A DNA stretch of 64,000 bases from Rhynchosporium graminicola (Eukaryota; Ascomycota; Leotiomycetes; Helotiales; Ploettnerulaceae), in NCBI GenBank assembly GCA_900074885.1, contig FJUW01000042.1:524015-588014 (forward strand). The letters run 5' to 3'. Position numbers and translations under genes: made by a program. Shown here one piece after another: positions 1-11,028 of the stretch (the first letter of the stretch is position 1; every line of letters starts with the position of its first letter). The notes beneath the pieces are model-generated. The model worked only from the letters and a program-made list of their open reading frames with translations. It searched no databases and was not told the DNA's origin.

Positions 1-3000
1 GTAATAGGTGAAGTTCACGTTGCCCGTCGAAGTGACGGGTGGACCGGTGTAGGTGGGGGCTTTGCTGCTTTTGGTGGACGAGGACGATGGGAAGAGGGTT
101 GAGGAGATGGACGTGGGGGCGGAGCTTGATGTGGCGGTTGAAATCATACTTATCGAAGCGACTGAAAAGCTGCTTGTAGTTAATGATGAGGATGGCGCGA
201 GACTCGAGGAGCTGGACGTAGAGCTTAGTGCTACGGTTGTGATGGTGCTTAATGGCGCCACGGTAGAGCTTGTGCTCTGAGAGATGCTCGAGGTAGAGCT
301 GGCGGTTCCGATTGAAGAGCTGCTGCTCTGGGGAATGCTTGAGCTTGTGCTTGATGTTGTAGCGACCTGGGATGTGCTCGATAAGCTTGCTGATGAAGAA
401 GAGCTCTGAGATCCAGGTCCTGGAGCTGTGCCGTTCTTGATGTATACGCTCAATCGGTCGCCATTTCCGCAGTATTGTGTTTTGTCACCACCGCATAACA
501 TTGAGCAATCCGCGTTTGAGACGAGTGTTGCACCGTTGCCGAAGGAGTTTCCACACCAGCCTATTGTATATTAGCAAATAGTCTCATGGCAGTAAAGGAA
601 TCAAGAACAGGAAAAGAATACGGAAGCAACGTACATTCCCGACCATACTCAGCACCGAAATACTGGTATGCTGAGCAAGCTTGGGCACACATCTGGATCG
701 TCAAGGTTTCATTATCGTATAGCGCGTCTCCAAGTGCACGAACGTTTGTGCCCTCAGTGAAACAGCCTGCATAATTGTATAGACCGACTGAAGGCACAAT
801 CGCAGGGCCCGAAGGTGCCTTTGATGTTGTTGGAACGGCTACTGATGATGATGCGGTTGTTGAAGAGACTGGTGGAAGAGTCGTTATAATGCTTATTGAG
901 CTGGAAGATGTCGAAACTACAGAAGATGTCGAACTGACAGGTACTGAAGAGCTAGACGACAAACCACTCAAAGAGTACAGTTGTAGTCTATTCCCAGCAC
1001 CACAATAAGTGTACTTATCGCCTGGGCAAAGGAAGTTACAATCATCTTGCGTGGGTACCTTGGCACTGTCGCCCGCTACAGCATTACCACAGTAACACTC
1101 ACGCCCATATTCAACTCCAAAATACGAGTATGATGAGCAGAATGTTGCGCAAGACTCCAAAGTCATGAGATCGCTATCGTAGGTACTGCTGGCTAAAGCC
1201 CGACCGGTGGTAGATTCAGTCCAGCAGCCTTGGAAGGAGTACTTTCCTACTGTTTGGCGAATTGATGGACCGGTTGGCGTGGGTGCCCCACTCGATGATG
1301 TACTCGAGCTCAGGACTCCAGATGAAGAGGCTGTGACTGAGCTGGAGTTTGTGACACTCGTTGCGGACGGAACCACAAAGCTCGAGGACGAAAGTGTAAC
1401 AGAGCGGCTCGTAGACGAGGAAGCAGCCGCTCCTTTCTGATAGACGTTCAATCGACTACCTGCACCACAATACTCTGTCGAATTATCACCGCAAACAATG
1501 TTACACTCCGAAATCGCGGTGGGAACAGCGCCAGCAGTGAAAGCATTGCCGCACCAGCACTCACCACCATATTCCAAGCCGGCGTAGATGTAATTGCTAG
1601 CAGAACAGGCCGCAATACAAGAAGCGACAGTTCTGGTGGTGGTTGTCTTTCCATCCGGAAGAGCCCGGTCGATGGTCGATTCAGTGTAACATCCAATGCT
1701 GGAGTATCCGCCAACACCAGGGTTGACAAACGGTCCACCGGTAGGAACTGGGATAGTTGGGATTGTGGGACTCGGTCCAGGTGTCGTCGTATTTCCATCA
1801 AAGCGGCTTTGGTCAGCGAATAGGGAGATATAATCTCCTCCTGCTCCAGAACCAACTCCGTTACCACCACAGATCTGATTGATATCTCCAAAGCAGGGGA
1901 AATTGCAGTTCAATTCGTCCACCTTGAGATTTGGGATTGTAGGGCCACCCCAACATTCTCTGTTGTATTGCGTACCACAAAATATGAAACCTGCGGCGTC
2001 ACATTGGGCAATACAGATGGCCGTGGTCATTGTAGGCAAAGACGAGAGCTGAGTCTTGAGTTGGCGAGCTGGATTATTCTCTTCGAAGCAGCCAGTGTAC
2101 TTGTAAAAACCTAGCCCATTGGACATCAAAGGAGGTGCTTGCTCACTCACAGCTGTGCATTCGAATCCGATATCGTGTTTTCCGAAGGTAGGGTCATTCA
2201 GATTCATAGTCCAGTGGGCGGCTCCACCATATGGGTTTTGGTTCCATGCGGTTTTTGGGACTGCGCAGTACAAAGTAGCTGAAGCACTTTGACCTGGTGC
2301 AAGATTCGTACCTTCGGCAAGATCGGCTTGATTGTTGGCTCCGATGATACCGGGGATACCGAAGGGAGGCTTGGAAACTGTCAGAGAAAGTCGGGTGCCA
2401 TCAGATGTGGCATTATTGGTAACGCGCATCTTGAGGGTGCGAGTTGTGTTCTCGGTGACGTTTCCAAATGTGAAGTTCTTCGCTGGATCATAAGCAACCC
2501 AGGATAATCCATCCGGTGTCTGGAACTCGATGAGAGCCTTGGGGGCGGATCCCGCGGTACCGACAACATCAAATAATTTGGTTCCACCATTGGAGACGAT
2601 CTTCAAGTAGGCACCATAGTTTCCGGTGATGGAGCTGTCGAAATTGATGGTAATAGTGACACCAGTATTTCCTGGAATCGTTGTTGGAAGACCATAGAAA
2701 GTGAAAGGTCCGGCTCTAGGATTCGCAGCTGTACTGTTGGGTGGGAGGAAAGGTCCCGTTTCGGCAACAATCGAGTATTGAATCTGGGAAATTGATAGAG
2801 GCGCATTTCCCAGGTTGGTAAAAATGGCGGACTGGTTGACACCACCAACTTGCCCTCCAGCAATGACACTCTCGAAGGCAAGAGTGATAGGGCTGATTCG
2901 AAGTAGAGCATCGATACTCTGTCCGGTACCACGCATGGTAATTGGTGTGCTAGTGCTGTAACCAGCCACTCCATTGGTGGTGGCGATCAAAATATCCGAA

Positions 3001-4977
3001 GACAGAATTCCGACGCTCTTGGGATTGAAGACGGCGCTCATGGTGAAAGTAGTGCCAGCAGCAATATTAGATCCAAGAGCTGGCAGGCCACTGACCACAA
3101 AATCAGATGTACCACCAAGCGTAACATTTGAGATCGTGACAGCAACATTGGCAGTACACGAGATTGTCTTTGCGGCTGTGGAGACGTTGAGGCTCGATGT
3201 GCCAAAGTCTACAGGTGATGTACAGTTGATGGGCAAGTTCACAGGAGATCCGAAACCGTAAAGGAGACCCTTGGTTGTTCCGATGTATACACGTCCATCT
3301 CCGAACACCGGACGAGTGAATTTGGTGACACTTTCAACGTTGAAGCCATTGATCTGTGTCAACAAACCGTTCTGGGGGACGGCATTGTAGATTCGAAGAC
3401 TTTGTCCGCGAACATCACTAGTCCACAAGAGACCTGTTCCTGCTTGCCCATTAAGTGATGTTGTGGTTCCGTGACCGACACCAAGAATACCTGCGTTGAC
3501 GTCGGGAGTGTCTGCAATCTTGGCGAAGGAAGGGACTCCAGCGCTGCAAGTGAACTTGAACACGTGAGTTGGATAGCCGATAGCTGTTTGCATTAGCAGT
3601 ATTCTTCTCACATGATCGGAAATACTCACCACTAATATAGATGTATCCACCTTCCAGGGGATAGACACCTGCTCCAGCGTAAACGGAATTCTCGTTTTGA
3701 TAGACTTGAATGACATCGTCCAACTTATTTGGTCCATTCTGGTATCCCCCTAAATTATCCAGATTTAACCAGTAGGTCTTTCCACTCTTACCAGTAACGA
3801 CACCGATACGTTTGATGTCGCCGCAGGAAAATTGGCTGGGTAGAATCTCGAGCGGAGTGGTTCCAAGATCCTTGTCTGCTCCATCCAGTTGTGTCTTCTC
3901 CCACGGCATGAAAAAATCCACAATACTGAGACTTCCATCACCATTGATGGTCATGTGGATAGCAGCCTCCTCGAGAGATGTAGGAGGGTTTCTGCCATTG
4001 ACAGGAATGGTATCGAGCTGGGAAGCATACCCGTTTCCTGTAGAGAAAAACATAGATCCAGCATCGTCTGAGGCGATGCCACCTCCAGACATCCAAATCC
4101 CACCTCCTTTAGTCTGATCAGTCATACCAGCACCTTCCATGGCATATCTCTCAACAACCGCACCCGTTGTCTTGTCCCATCCTATCATCCAGCCTGTGAA
4201 GTTGTACTGAACACAGTGAGAAGCGAATCCTGCATAGATGTACTGTCCAGAATGAAGAAGAGCAGGACGTTGATGGTGAATACCTCCACCAAAGCTTCGA
4301 ATTGGATTGTTCCGGGCAACGGTCCCTTCCAGATCCTTGGGGAACCCTGCTCGCTCGCTAAGATCGTTGACGTCGATAGCATGGAAGTAGTAACGTCCAG
4401 CTGGCCTTCCTTGAGCAACATTGGGTTTCGTCTGGTCGATGTATGTCTTCGAGGTGATGTAGAGAGTATCTGTGGCTGGGTCAATGACACCAGTGGCAGT
4501 GATACCAACGTGCGGGTTAATATCAACACATCCTTCTAGATCTGCCGTTAAGAAAGGAATGTGCAAGTTCCTTGACAATACGATTGCGCCCGTCTTCGCA
4601 TTAATTTTGTGTATATTGTTCTGGGTTGTTGCAACGTAGACGTATTGAATTCCGTCCGAAGGAGTATATACCAGTGGTTGAGCATACAGCTGTTCAGGCT
4701 CGCCCCCATAAGCACCTGGCAGAAGTGTTTTGAAAAGTTGACCGAATTGAGAGCTGCCGACTATCGACGGGTCCATATTATGATTACTGCATGGTCAGAC
4801 TCTTTCATACTTTTGAACTTAGTAGAGCACATACTTTTGATAGCCGGACCTAGAATTATCTCCACCCCAGGTAATGGTATCAGTGGAGGCCAAAGAACTC
4901 GCATGGCCGACCAGAAATGAAAGACAGAAAGCGAGAACGACAGTGATAGACATGATGCCCGACATCTTGACTTGCAT
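1..4977 (-). CDS. Secreted multi-WSC-domain protein with PQQ-like and HYDIN-like N-terminal region (3' end off window)
   Basis: Four exons are seen: 4977-4835, 4786-3630, 3583-635 and 560 to the left edge. They are joined by short introns (48, 46 and 74 nt, all GT..AG) that keep the frame open for 1603 codons. The N-terminus is a signal peptide (hydrophobic run VVLAFCLSFLVG); in-frame ATGs at 4977, 4965 and 4953 are alternative starts. Residues about 50-480 look like a PQQ/beta-propeller repeat region (YVATTQNNIHKINAKTGAIV). Residues about 550-780 resemble Ig-like choice-of-anchor-D/HYDIN repeats. Four WSC domains follow at about 926-1018, 1060-1148, 1215-1300 and 1368-1457, with the signatures GCF/GCY/GCW, EYGRECYCGN and YCGAGxRLxxY, separated by Ser/Thr-rich linkers. 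The first WSC is less canonical (RECWGG for RECWCG). The last intron lies inside the fourth WSC and restores ECWCGN. A further Ser/Thr linker reaches the window edge, so more WSC repeats are likely. WSC domains are cysteine-rich carbohydrate-binding modules of fungal surface and secreted proteins. A cell-wall or extracellular glycan role is inferred. Confidence 0.85.
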
Positions 4978-7853
4978 TCTCTCCTACCGAGTCGCAGAGG
5001 CAGTCGATGTATAGAGTGACAGCGAGCGCGAGGCTACAAAATAGCACGACTAGAAAGTAGGCCCTAGGCTGAAGCTGAAGGTCAAGGGACCCCTTCAACC
5101 TTATGTACGATCCATACCATGCCAAAATCAGAGATACACTGCAGAGGCAAAGAGACAAACATGCAGGTCGGAGGACCGCTGTCCACAAAATAACAGAGGA
5201 CACGCCCTTCGCTGTTGAGGTTTAGCCTTGCTAGTACGAGTACTTCTGAGAAAGCGCAAACCGCATACATTCTCTTCCATCGTAATTAAAGTTTTTGCCC
5301 CCTTGGCTGCTCGTCTACGGAGTACACATCCCAAGGAGGAATGTGGTCAAGAAACTGGCCACTCAGGAACCAGACGAATTTCCTCAGCCGCCAAAAGAGC
5401 TGCAAGGACCCTTGCGGTATACAGCACAATCCCAGACCCTGCAGCGGGACTATCAAAAGTAAATCCAGGAACCAAGCTCTGTAAGCCAGTCACGGACACA
5501 GGCTTCAGCCACAGGCTAGAACTCGGGGTGAGAGTCGACAAGGGGTACGAAAATCGCTGTTCGGGTGGATGCACAAATACGAAGTAGGTGAGAAATGCAT
5601 CTTCAATCGTATTGCCAAGTAGGGAGGCTCGGTGATTGTTCCCGTCTTTGCCAAATCTTCTTCTGATATCAAGCCGATATCCGAGACGAGACGATAAGTA
5701 AGTGAGACACTTTTCAGCCAAAACTTCAGCCTCATCCGGCGCTCCTTCCTCACAGCTTGATCATTCTTATGCTTTGAGTGAAGCTAGCACACAGCTACCA
5801 ATCTGCACATCTAGAGCAATTTCTAGGAGAAGATGAAAACTCCCTTGGTAACTATCAAGGCAATTCCGAAATCAAGTCAAGCCTCGTCTCTGGATCTTAA
5901 GATCGACGGCGTACAAACAAACACTTAGCCCTTTTTGAAACAGCAGGTATTCTTGACGATCTCGCACGATATTCTATGCCTCGCACTCGCCTTGCATGAT
6001 ACAATAGTCCTGCATTCTAACCTTCTGTCTTGGGACGGAAACAGTTCCTGAATTATTGAATTTGACTCGGCATGAGCGAAGAGTCTGGACTAAAGACTTC
6101 TCATATCTGCATATGTCCTATTATCTACATACACATCGAACGGAAAACCCGAGATAGTGACGAAAATAGAATGCGACAATATTCAAGAAGATAAGAAATG
6201 TATCCATCCTTATCAGCTGCGCAAACCATAGAAGGCGTAGAATGACAGCGGGTGGGATCTTATGCGGCCTAGGAAAAAAGCGCATCGTGCCGACGGAGAC
6301 AGATGACTCAGGCCGCACTCGGAATATTTCTTAGCACTATCGAAAGATTTTTGGCAGTACGCCAATTCAGCTCCAACTGACGAGATGTTTCCGAAACTGT
6401 CTCGATCTACGGACCTCCTAATCTATCACCTCGAATATTGCATTCTGTGATTCCCATCCCAATATACTGGGAGAATGATCGGATGCAGACCCAGAGTCGT
6501 TCCGAAAGGGTTGTCTCCTAGCCGTAACGAAGTCACCTGCGGTGTCCTTGATTTGAGAGCTTGGGTAACCTCTCATGCAGCCAGATCCTCAGTGGCGTCG
6601 CCAGGGCCGGCGAGTCCACAACAGCCTCGTTCGTTGCATGAGCTTTCTCTAGTCTCAAACCATCATTTCGTGCGAAGATGCACCAGGAACCTTTCTCACA
6701 TGATTCGTGAGCTGTTCGTGGATTGCAAGGGACTGCCAGTGTATCATATCATCTAGATTTGAGCAGCTGGTCAACTGGGCTGCAGCCAACTCAAGCTGAG
6801 CTTTATTACTTTCTCTGGATCTCTGATGGCCTGCAGCTTCCTCTACTGTGGAGTATCGAGTATTTCCCATGAAGTGTCAAGCTGTTTTTCAAGGGGATGC
6901 CCGAGCTTCGATGTACAGAGTATCCTCATCGATATCTTAGATGTTTGATGCACAGCCACATTTACTTTTTTATGACCTCTTCAACTCCGCTTGCAAGTCA
7001 CAAGTTCAGCTGTAAATGCGGCAGCAGCCTCTTCCACAGTTTCAAGACTGTTACTCCAGCTCCGAAGCCACCATATTGATCTGATTATCGTCTGCAGCCT
7101 CCCGTGCCGCTGCGGAATCTCGGGAAACCGCAGCCGTCGTGAGATATTGCAGATGCAAGGTCCCGATGAAGCAACAACTGCGGGCGACTCGATCTGCAGC
7201 TTGCTTGCTCGCTCGAAAAAGATAAGGGCTTCTGACTTGTGGATCTAGGTAGGTACCTAGGTATTCAGCGAGAGAATCGCGAACTCGAAAGATGTGATTG
7301 AGAAGCTTAATAACGGAGAACCATTATGCTACCAGCAGACGATGTTCATACCATTGACGCTCCCCCCGAGTACCGTCTATCTACGACGTTCCGGTGTTGT
7401 TGATGTCAAACCTCAGTAATTTGTCAACCCTGGGGTCTTCTTACTCGTGTTCTTGCTACTGATGCTAGAAAAGCGTGGCTGTTCTGAGGTGCTAAGGATC
7501 CGTCGCGATATGAGAATGAAGTTAAAGTTACGACACGGTTCTAGGACCTGTTTTTATTCTCATTGTAATTTTACGACGTATTGATAAGTCTTTTACTTAA
7601 AAAAAAGTTAAGGTAAGAAATTGATCTGATACTTCTACTAATAAGATTGGGCGACTTCGCTCACATAGACACTTCTATCTGACATCGATAGTCGTGCTTG
7701 AAAGTGTTCTCCATTGAAACACAACAGGTTCTTTTTTCTTTTTCTCAAGATGACTGTTTTCAGTTGGCCTTTAAACTTATACCATTGTTTTGAAATTTTC
7801 AGTTATTAGGTACTGAAGCAACATTATGGGAATCGAGTTCTAGCTATATATCT
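4978..7853. other. Intergenic region between divergent WSC and helicase genes
   Basis: This is 2.9 kb of normal-composition DNA between two divergently transcribed genes, so it should hold both promoters. Open frames exist, the longest a 124-codon minus-strand frame at 5347-5721, but none shows a domain, a signal peptide or convincing splice partners. No RNA gene or repeat family was recognised. Confidence 0.6.
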
Positions 7854-9854
7854 ATGCGGCCGCTCCCCTTTCGTTTAGTCCTTCCTTATCGATTTTCTTA
7901 TCGCGTTGCTAGCGTGATTCCGCATAGCTGGAAGTTTTTTTTCCCCAGTAACGACACTCTATCGCGTATAATTCGAACAAAGCGACTCCCAAGCCACATG
8001 TTTTCTCTCTCCGCAATCAAACGCAGTCCCCTTCTTCGAAACCTCATCACCATCACGATGGAGTCCAAAAGAAACCCCGCCAGACGGCACCCATACAGAG
8101 GAAAGAAAGCCATGGGAACCAGTGCTGCTCCTCGAACTGCAGCGCCTCCTGCACCCCCTATGCGTGTTGCGACTCCTCCCCTCACAGCACCAATTCCTCT
8201 CGATACTCCACGATTCGCAGATCTAGCTAAGGAGAATCTATTGCATCCTGTATTGCTGCAGACTATTACCCAGGATCTCAAGTTCGACCATATGATGCCA
8301 GTTCAGGCTGCCACACTACACGATCTACTTGCCAACAGAATCGACTGTCTCGCTCAAGCAAAGACTGGTACTGGAAAGACGATTGCTTTCCTGCTTCCTG
8401 CTATCCAAACCATGATTAATAAGAACCATAAGCCAGGCTCCGGCATCTCCTTGCTCGTCATCTCTCCAACTCGAGAGCTGGCAATGCAAATCGCCAAAGA
8501 AGCCACCGCACTCCTACAGCGCCTCCCACGATACAAGGTCAGCTTCGCAATCGGAGGAACAAACAAGGTCTCAGAAGAGAATGCCATACTCGCTGGCTGC
8601 GATATTTTGATCGCAACTCCAGGCAGATTATACGACCATCTTAGCGACCACCGTATCGTGTCGTCAATGAGCTTCCTGGATACCTTGGTCCTCGACGAAG
8701 CTGACCGCCTCCTTGACATGGGCTTCCTCCCCTCTCTCAAAAAAATCGTCAGCTGCCTTCCAGATAAAGAAGCTACCGGCCGTCAAGGCATGCTCTTCTC
8801 CGCCACTATCGCGCCGCACGTCCAAAATGTCGCCCAACTCATCCTCTCCAAAGACTACAAATTCATCTCCACAATCCCCGAAGGCGAGCTCAATACCCAC
8901 GAGCGTGTTCCTCAACACCTCGTCGTCGTTCCCACATTCTCAGACGTCGCAGCGGCGATGGTCGGCTCCCTACGCTCGGAAATAGCAATGATCGGTCCCG
9001 AGACATTCAAAGCCATTGTCTTTGCACCTACAGCCGCACTCGTAGATTTCTATGGCGAGATCTTGGAACAACTACCTGGCATGCCGAAAGTCAGCATCCT
9101 CCATTCGCGCGTTAGTCAAAGCAAGCGCACGTCTGCTACGAACGCTTTCCGGGAAGCTAAGAATGGCATTTTGGTGGCTACGGATGTTGTAGCTCGCGGT
9201 ATGGATTTCCCACTCGTCACAAATGTCTTACAAGTCGGTATTCCAGCGGACAAAGAATCATACGTCCATCGTCTTGGCCGAACAGCTCGTGCGGGTGCAG
9301 AGGGCAGAGGAACATTCATCGTGACACAGCCTGAGACATTCTTCTCCACATGGACCCTGAAAGAGATAACTTTCGAGCCCGTCGCTCCTGATCTTTCTTC
9401 AAAGGCTGAAGTTCGAGCCATTGCTGAGAGAAGAGAGAATTCGGCGCGCACCTACCAGGCTTGGATGGGATACTACAAGAATCATACCAAGGGCCTGAAG
9501 TGGGATAATGAGCAGTTAGTTCAGGAGGCTAATGCGTTTGCGAGGGATGGATTGGGAAGCCCAGAGGTGCCGGCCTTGCCCAAGAGTACGTTGGGTAAGA
9601 TGGGCTTGAGGGGTGTCAAGGGTCTGAATATCGGTCCTGAGCCTGTGAGAGTCTCGAACCACGGCAGACGTGGAGGTGCTACCGGCGGTGGTGAGGGGAG
9701 ATCGGCTGGAAATGGAGGACAGGGTCGTATTGGTGGTGGTGCTCCTGATGGTGGAGAGAGTCGACCTCCTGGATCTGGAGGACGAGGCGTTTTTGGAGGA
9801 GGACGAGGTGGTCGAGGTGGTCGAGGCGGTGCAAGAACTGGCGGGTTCAACTAA
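7854..9854 (+). CDS. mss116: Mitochondrial DEAD-box ATP-dependent RNA helicase, Mss116 type
   Basis: A single exon of 666 codons. Numbered from the first ATG, motifs are: Q-motif region MPVQAATL (about 148), motif I AQAKTGTGKT (167-176), Ia PTRELA (205-210), GG (234-235), Ib TPGR (255-258), II DEAD (281-284), III SAT (316-318), then HSRV, VATDVVARGMD and HRLGRTARAG (472-481) of the second RecA lobe. The C-terminal extension (YQAWMGYYKNHTKGLKW; GKMGLRGVKGLNI) is typical of Mss116/CYT-19 proteins. It is followed by a Gly/Arg-rich RGG tail ending GGRGGRGGRGGARTGGFN. Members are RNA chaperones for mitochondrial intron splicing and translation. The ATG at 7998 (residue 49, MFSLSAIKRSPLLRN) starts a better mitochondrial presequence than the first ATG at 7854 and may be the real start. 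Both leave all helicase motifs intact. Confidence 0.88.
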   Translation: MRPLPFRLVLPYRFSYRVASVIPHSWKFFFPSNDTLSRIIRTKRLPSHMFSLSAIKRSPLLRNLITITMESKRNPARRHPYRGKKAMGTSAAPRTAAPPAPPMRVATPPLTAPIPLDTPRFADLAKENLLHPVLLQTITQDLKFDHMMPVQAATLHDLLANRIDCLAQAKTGTGKTIAFLLPAIQTMINKNHKPGSGISLLVISPTRELAMQIAKEATALLQRLPRYKVSFAIGGTNKVSEENAILAGCDILIATPGRLYDHLSDHRIVSSMSFLDTLVLDEADRLLDMGFLPSLKKIVSCLPDKEATGRQGMLFSATIAPHVQNVAQLILSKDYKFISTIPEGELNTHERVPQHLVVVPTFSDVAAAMVGSLRSEIAMIGPETFKAIVFAPTAALVDFYGEILEQLPGMPKVSILHSRVSQSKRTSATNAFREAKNGILVATDVVARGMDFPLVTNVLQVGIPADKESYVHRLGRTARAGAEGRGTFIVTQPETFFSTWTLKEITFEPVAPDLSSKAEVRAIAERRENSARTYQAWMGYYKNHTKGLKWDNEQLVQEANAFARDGLGSPEVPALPKSTLGKMGLRGVKGLNIGPEPVRVSNHGRRGGATGGGEGRSAGNGGQGRIGGGAPDGGESRPPGSGGRGVFGGGRGGRGGRGGARTGGFN

Positions 9855-11028
9855 GCCACTGCACTTGCACAATTTCGCCGGCCCGTTCGGTCTTTGTTAA
9901 TAGACATGTACGATGAGGAGTTCTCGGAGCGCATGAGAGAAACTAGGCGGCGTTGTAGGATAAGATGGACTTTCCTTTGTTGCATTTGGGATGTGGGTAC
10001 GGTAGTATGCATATAGAGAGATAGATACTGAGATACCCATAGCGAGACAGCATAGAGCGTATGATACGATAGATCAATAGACCTACTGGGTACAGAGCAG
10101 CGAAGGCGCATAGAGGATAGAATATTTACATCATGTTCACATCCAATCAATAAAGCCTTTGACCACACCGAGGCTGGGGCAACTCATCTTGCATTAATAC
10201 TTCTTCATCACTGTTCACTGTGTGACGAGATCCGCTTGTATTTCCTCTCATCACTTCCGCTTTCCCTCGCTTCATTGAGATCAACGAACCAGCCACGCAG
10301 CGACCTTCAAAAACACACCGACCGATCACTCATCATTTTTACCAAAAGCCTCCAGCAGCAAACATACGGTTCTCGAACCCTAACACCCCATTTTCGACTT
10401 TTCCCCACCTGGATAAAGACAACTTGCGCTGACACGCTTCACACCACTTCATCACGAGTGACGAGTGACGAGGCTTTCGTCATACGAGAAAGCCGCTTGA
10501 AGGAAATGACGGTGGAGGAAGCGAGGAAGTGAGGAAGTGAGTGAGTGAGTGAGTGAGTGGAGGCCCGTCACCGAAGTCAGCACCGAAGGAAGGAAACCAA
10601 GTCAGTCAACAGGGTGGGAAGGACAGAGAGCATATTTCCTAGGAGATGGAGGAGGTGGAGCGGATCACTTTGTCCATCTCATTGAATATCTTCGTTCGCA
10701 AGAGAGACACAGATAGATGAACTCAGGCGATTTCTTCGCAGGAGAGAAGATAAGGTGGGCCTTCTCGACGTCTACCTTAGCTTCTACCTACTCGTGCAGG
10801 TAGAAAGAAAGTTGAATCTGCCCGTCTCGAGGTAAAGCCGAAGCCTGGAAGATGGACGGGCTAGAGAGAAACTCGACGATTAACGGAAATAGTTGGTCGA
10901 TTTGTCCATGTCGATCTGTTGTTTCTCAGTCTCTGTCTACCTAGTATATCGAGTTTCCCATTTCGCAGGCCATAGATGCTAGAACGACTTCCACTTCTGA
11001 TCTCTACCCATCAAGCCTCGAACTTAAG
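9855..11028. other. Intergenic region with GAGT microsatellite
   Basis: This is 1.2 kb between the 3' ends of the convergent helicase and hydrolase genes. It contains a GAGT/GTGA microsatellite at about 10531-10560 and purine-rich DNA after it. A 98-codon plus frame at 10236-10532 has no recognisable domain. No gene is supported. Confidence 0.6.

Noticed and set aside
53..1440. Plus-strand frames opposite the WSC gene
   Set aside because: They are mirror frames of the Ser/Thr linkers of the minus-strand gene, which shows clear domains and splice sites.
5347..5721. 124-codon minus-strand frame in the intergenic region
   Set aside because: No domain, no signal peptide, no splice partner; length is possible by chance in this composition.
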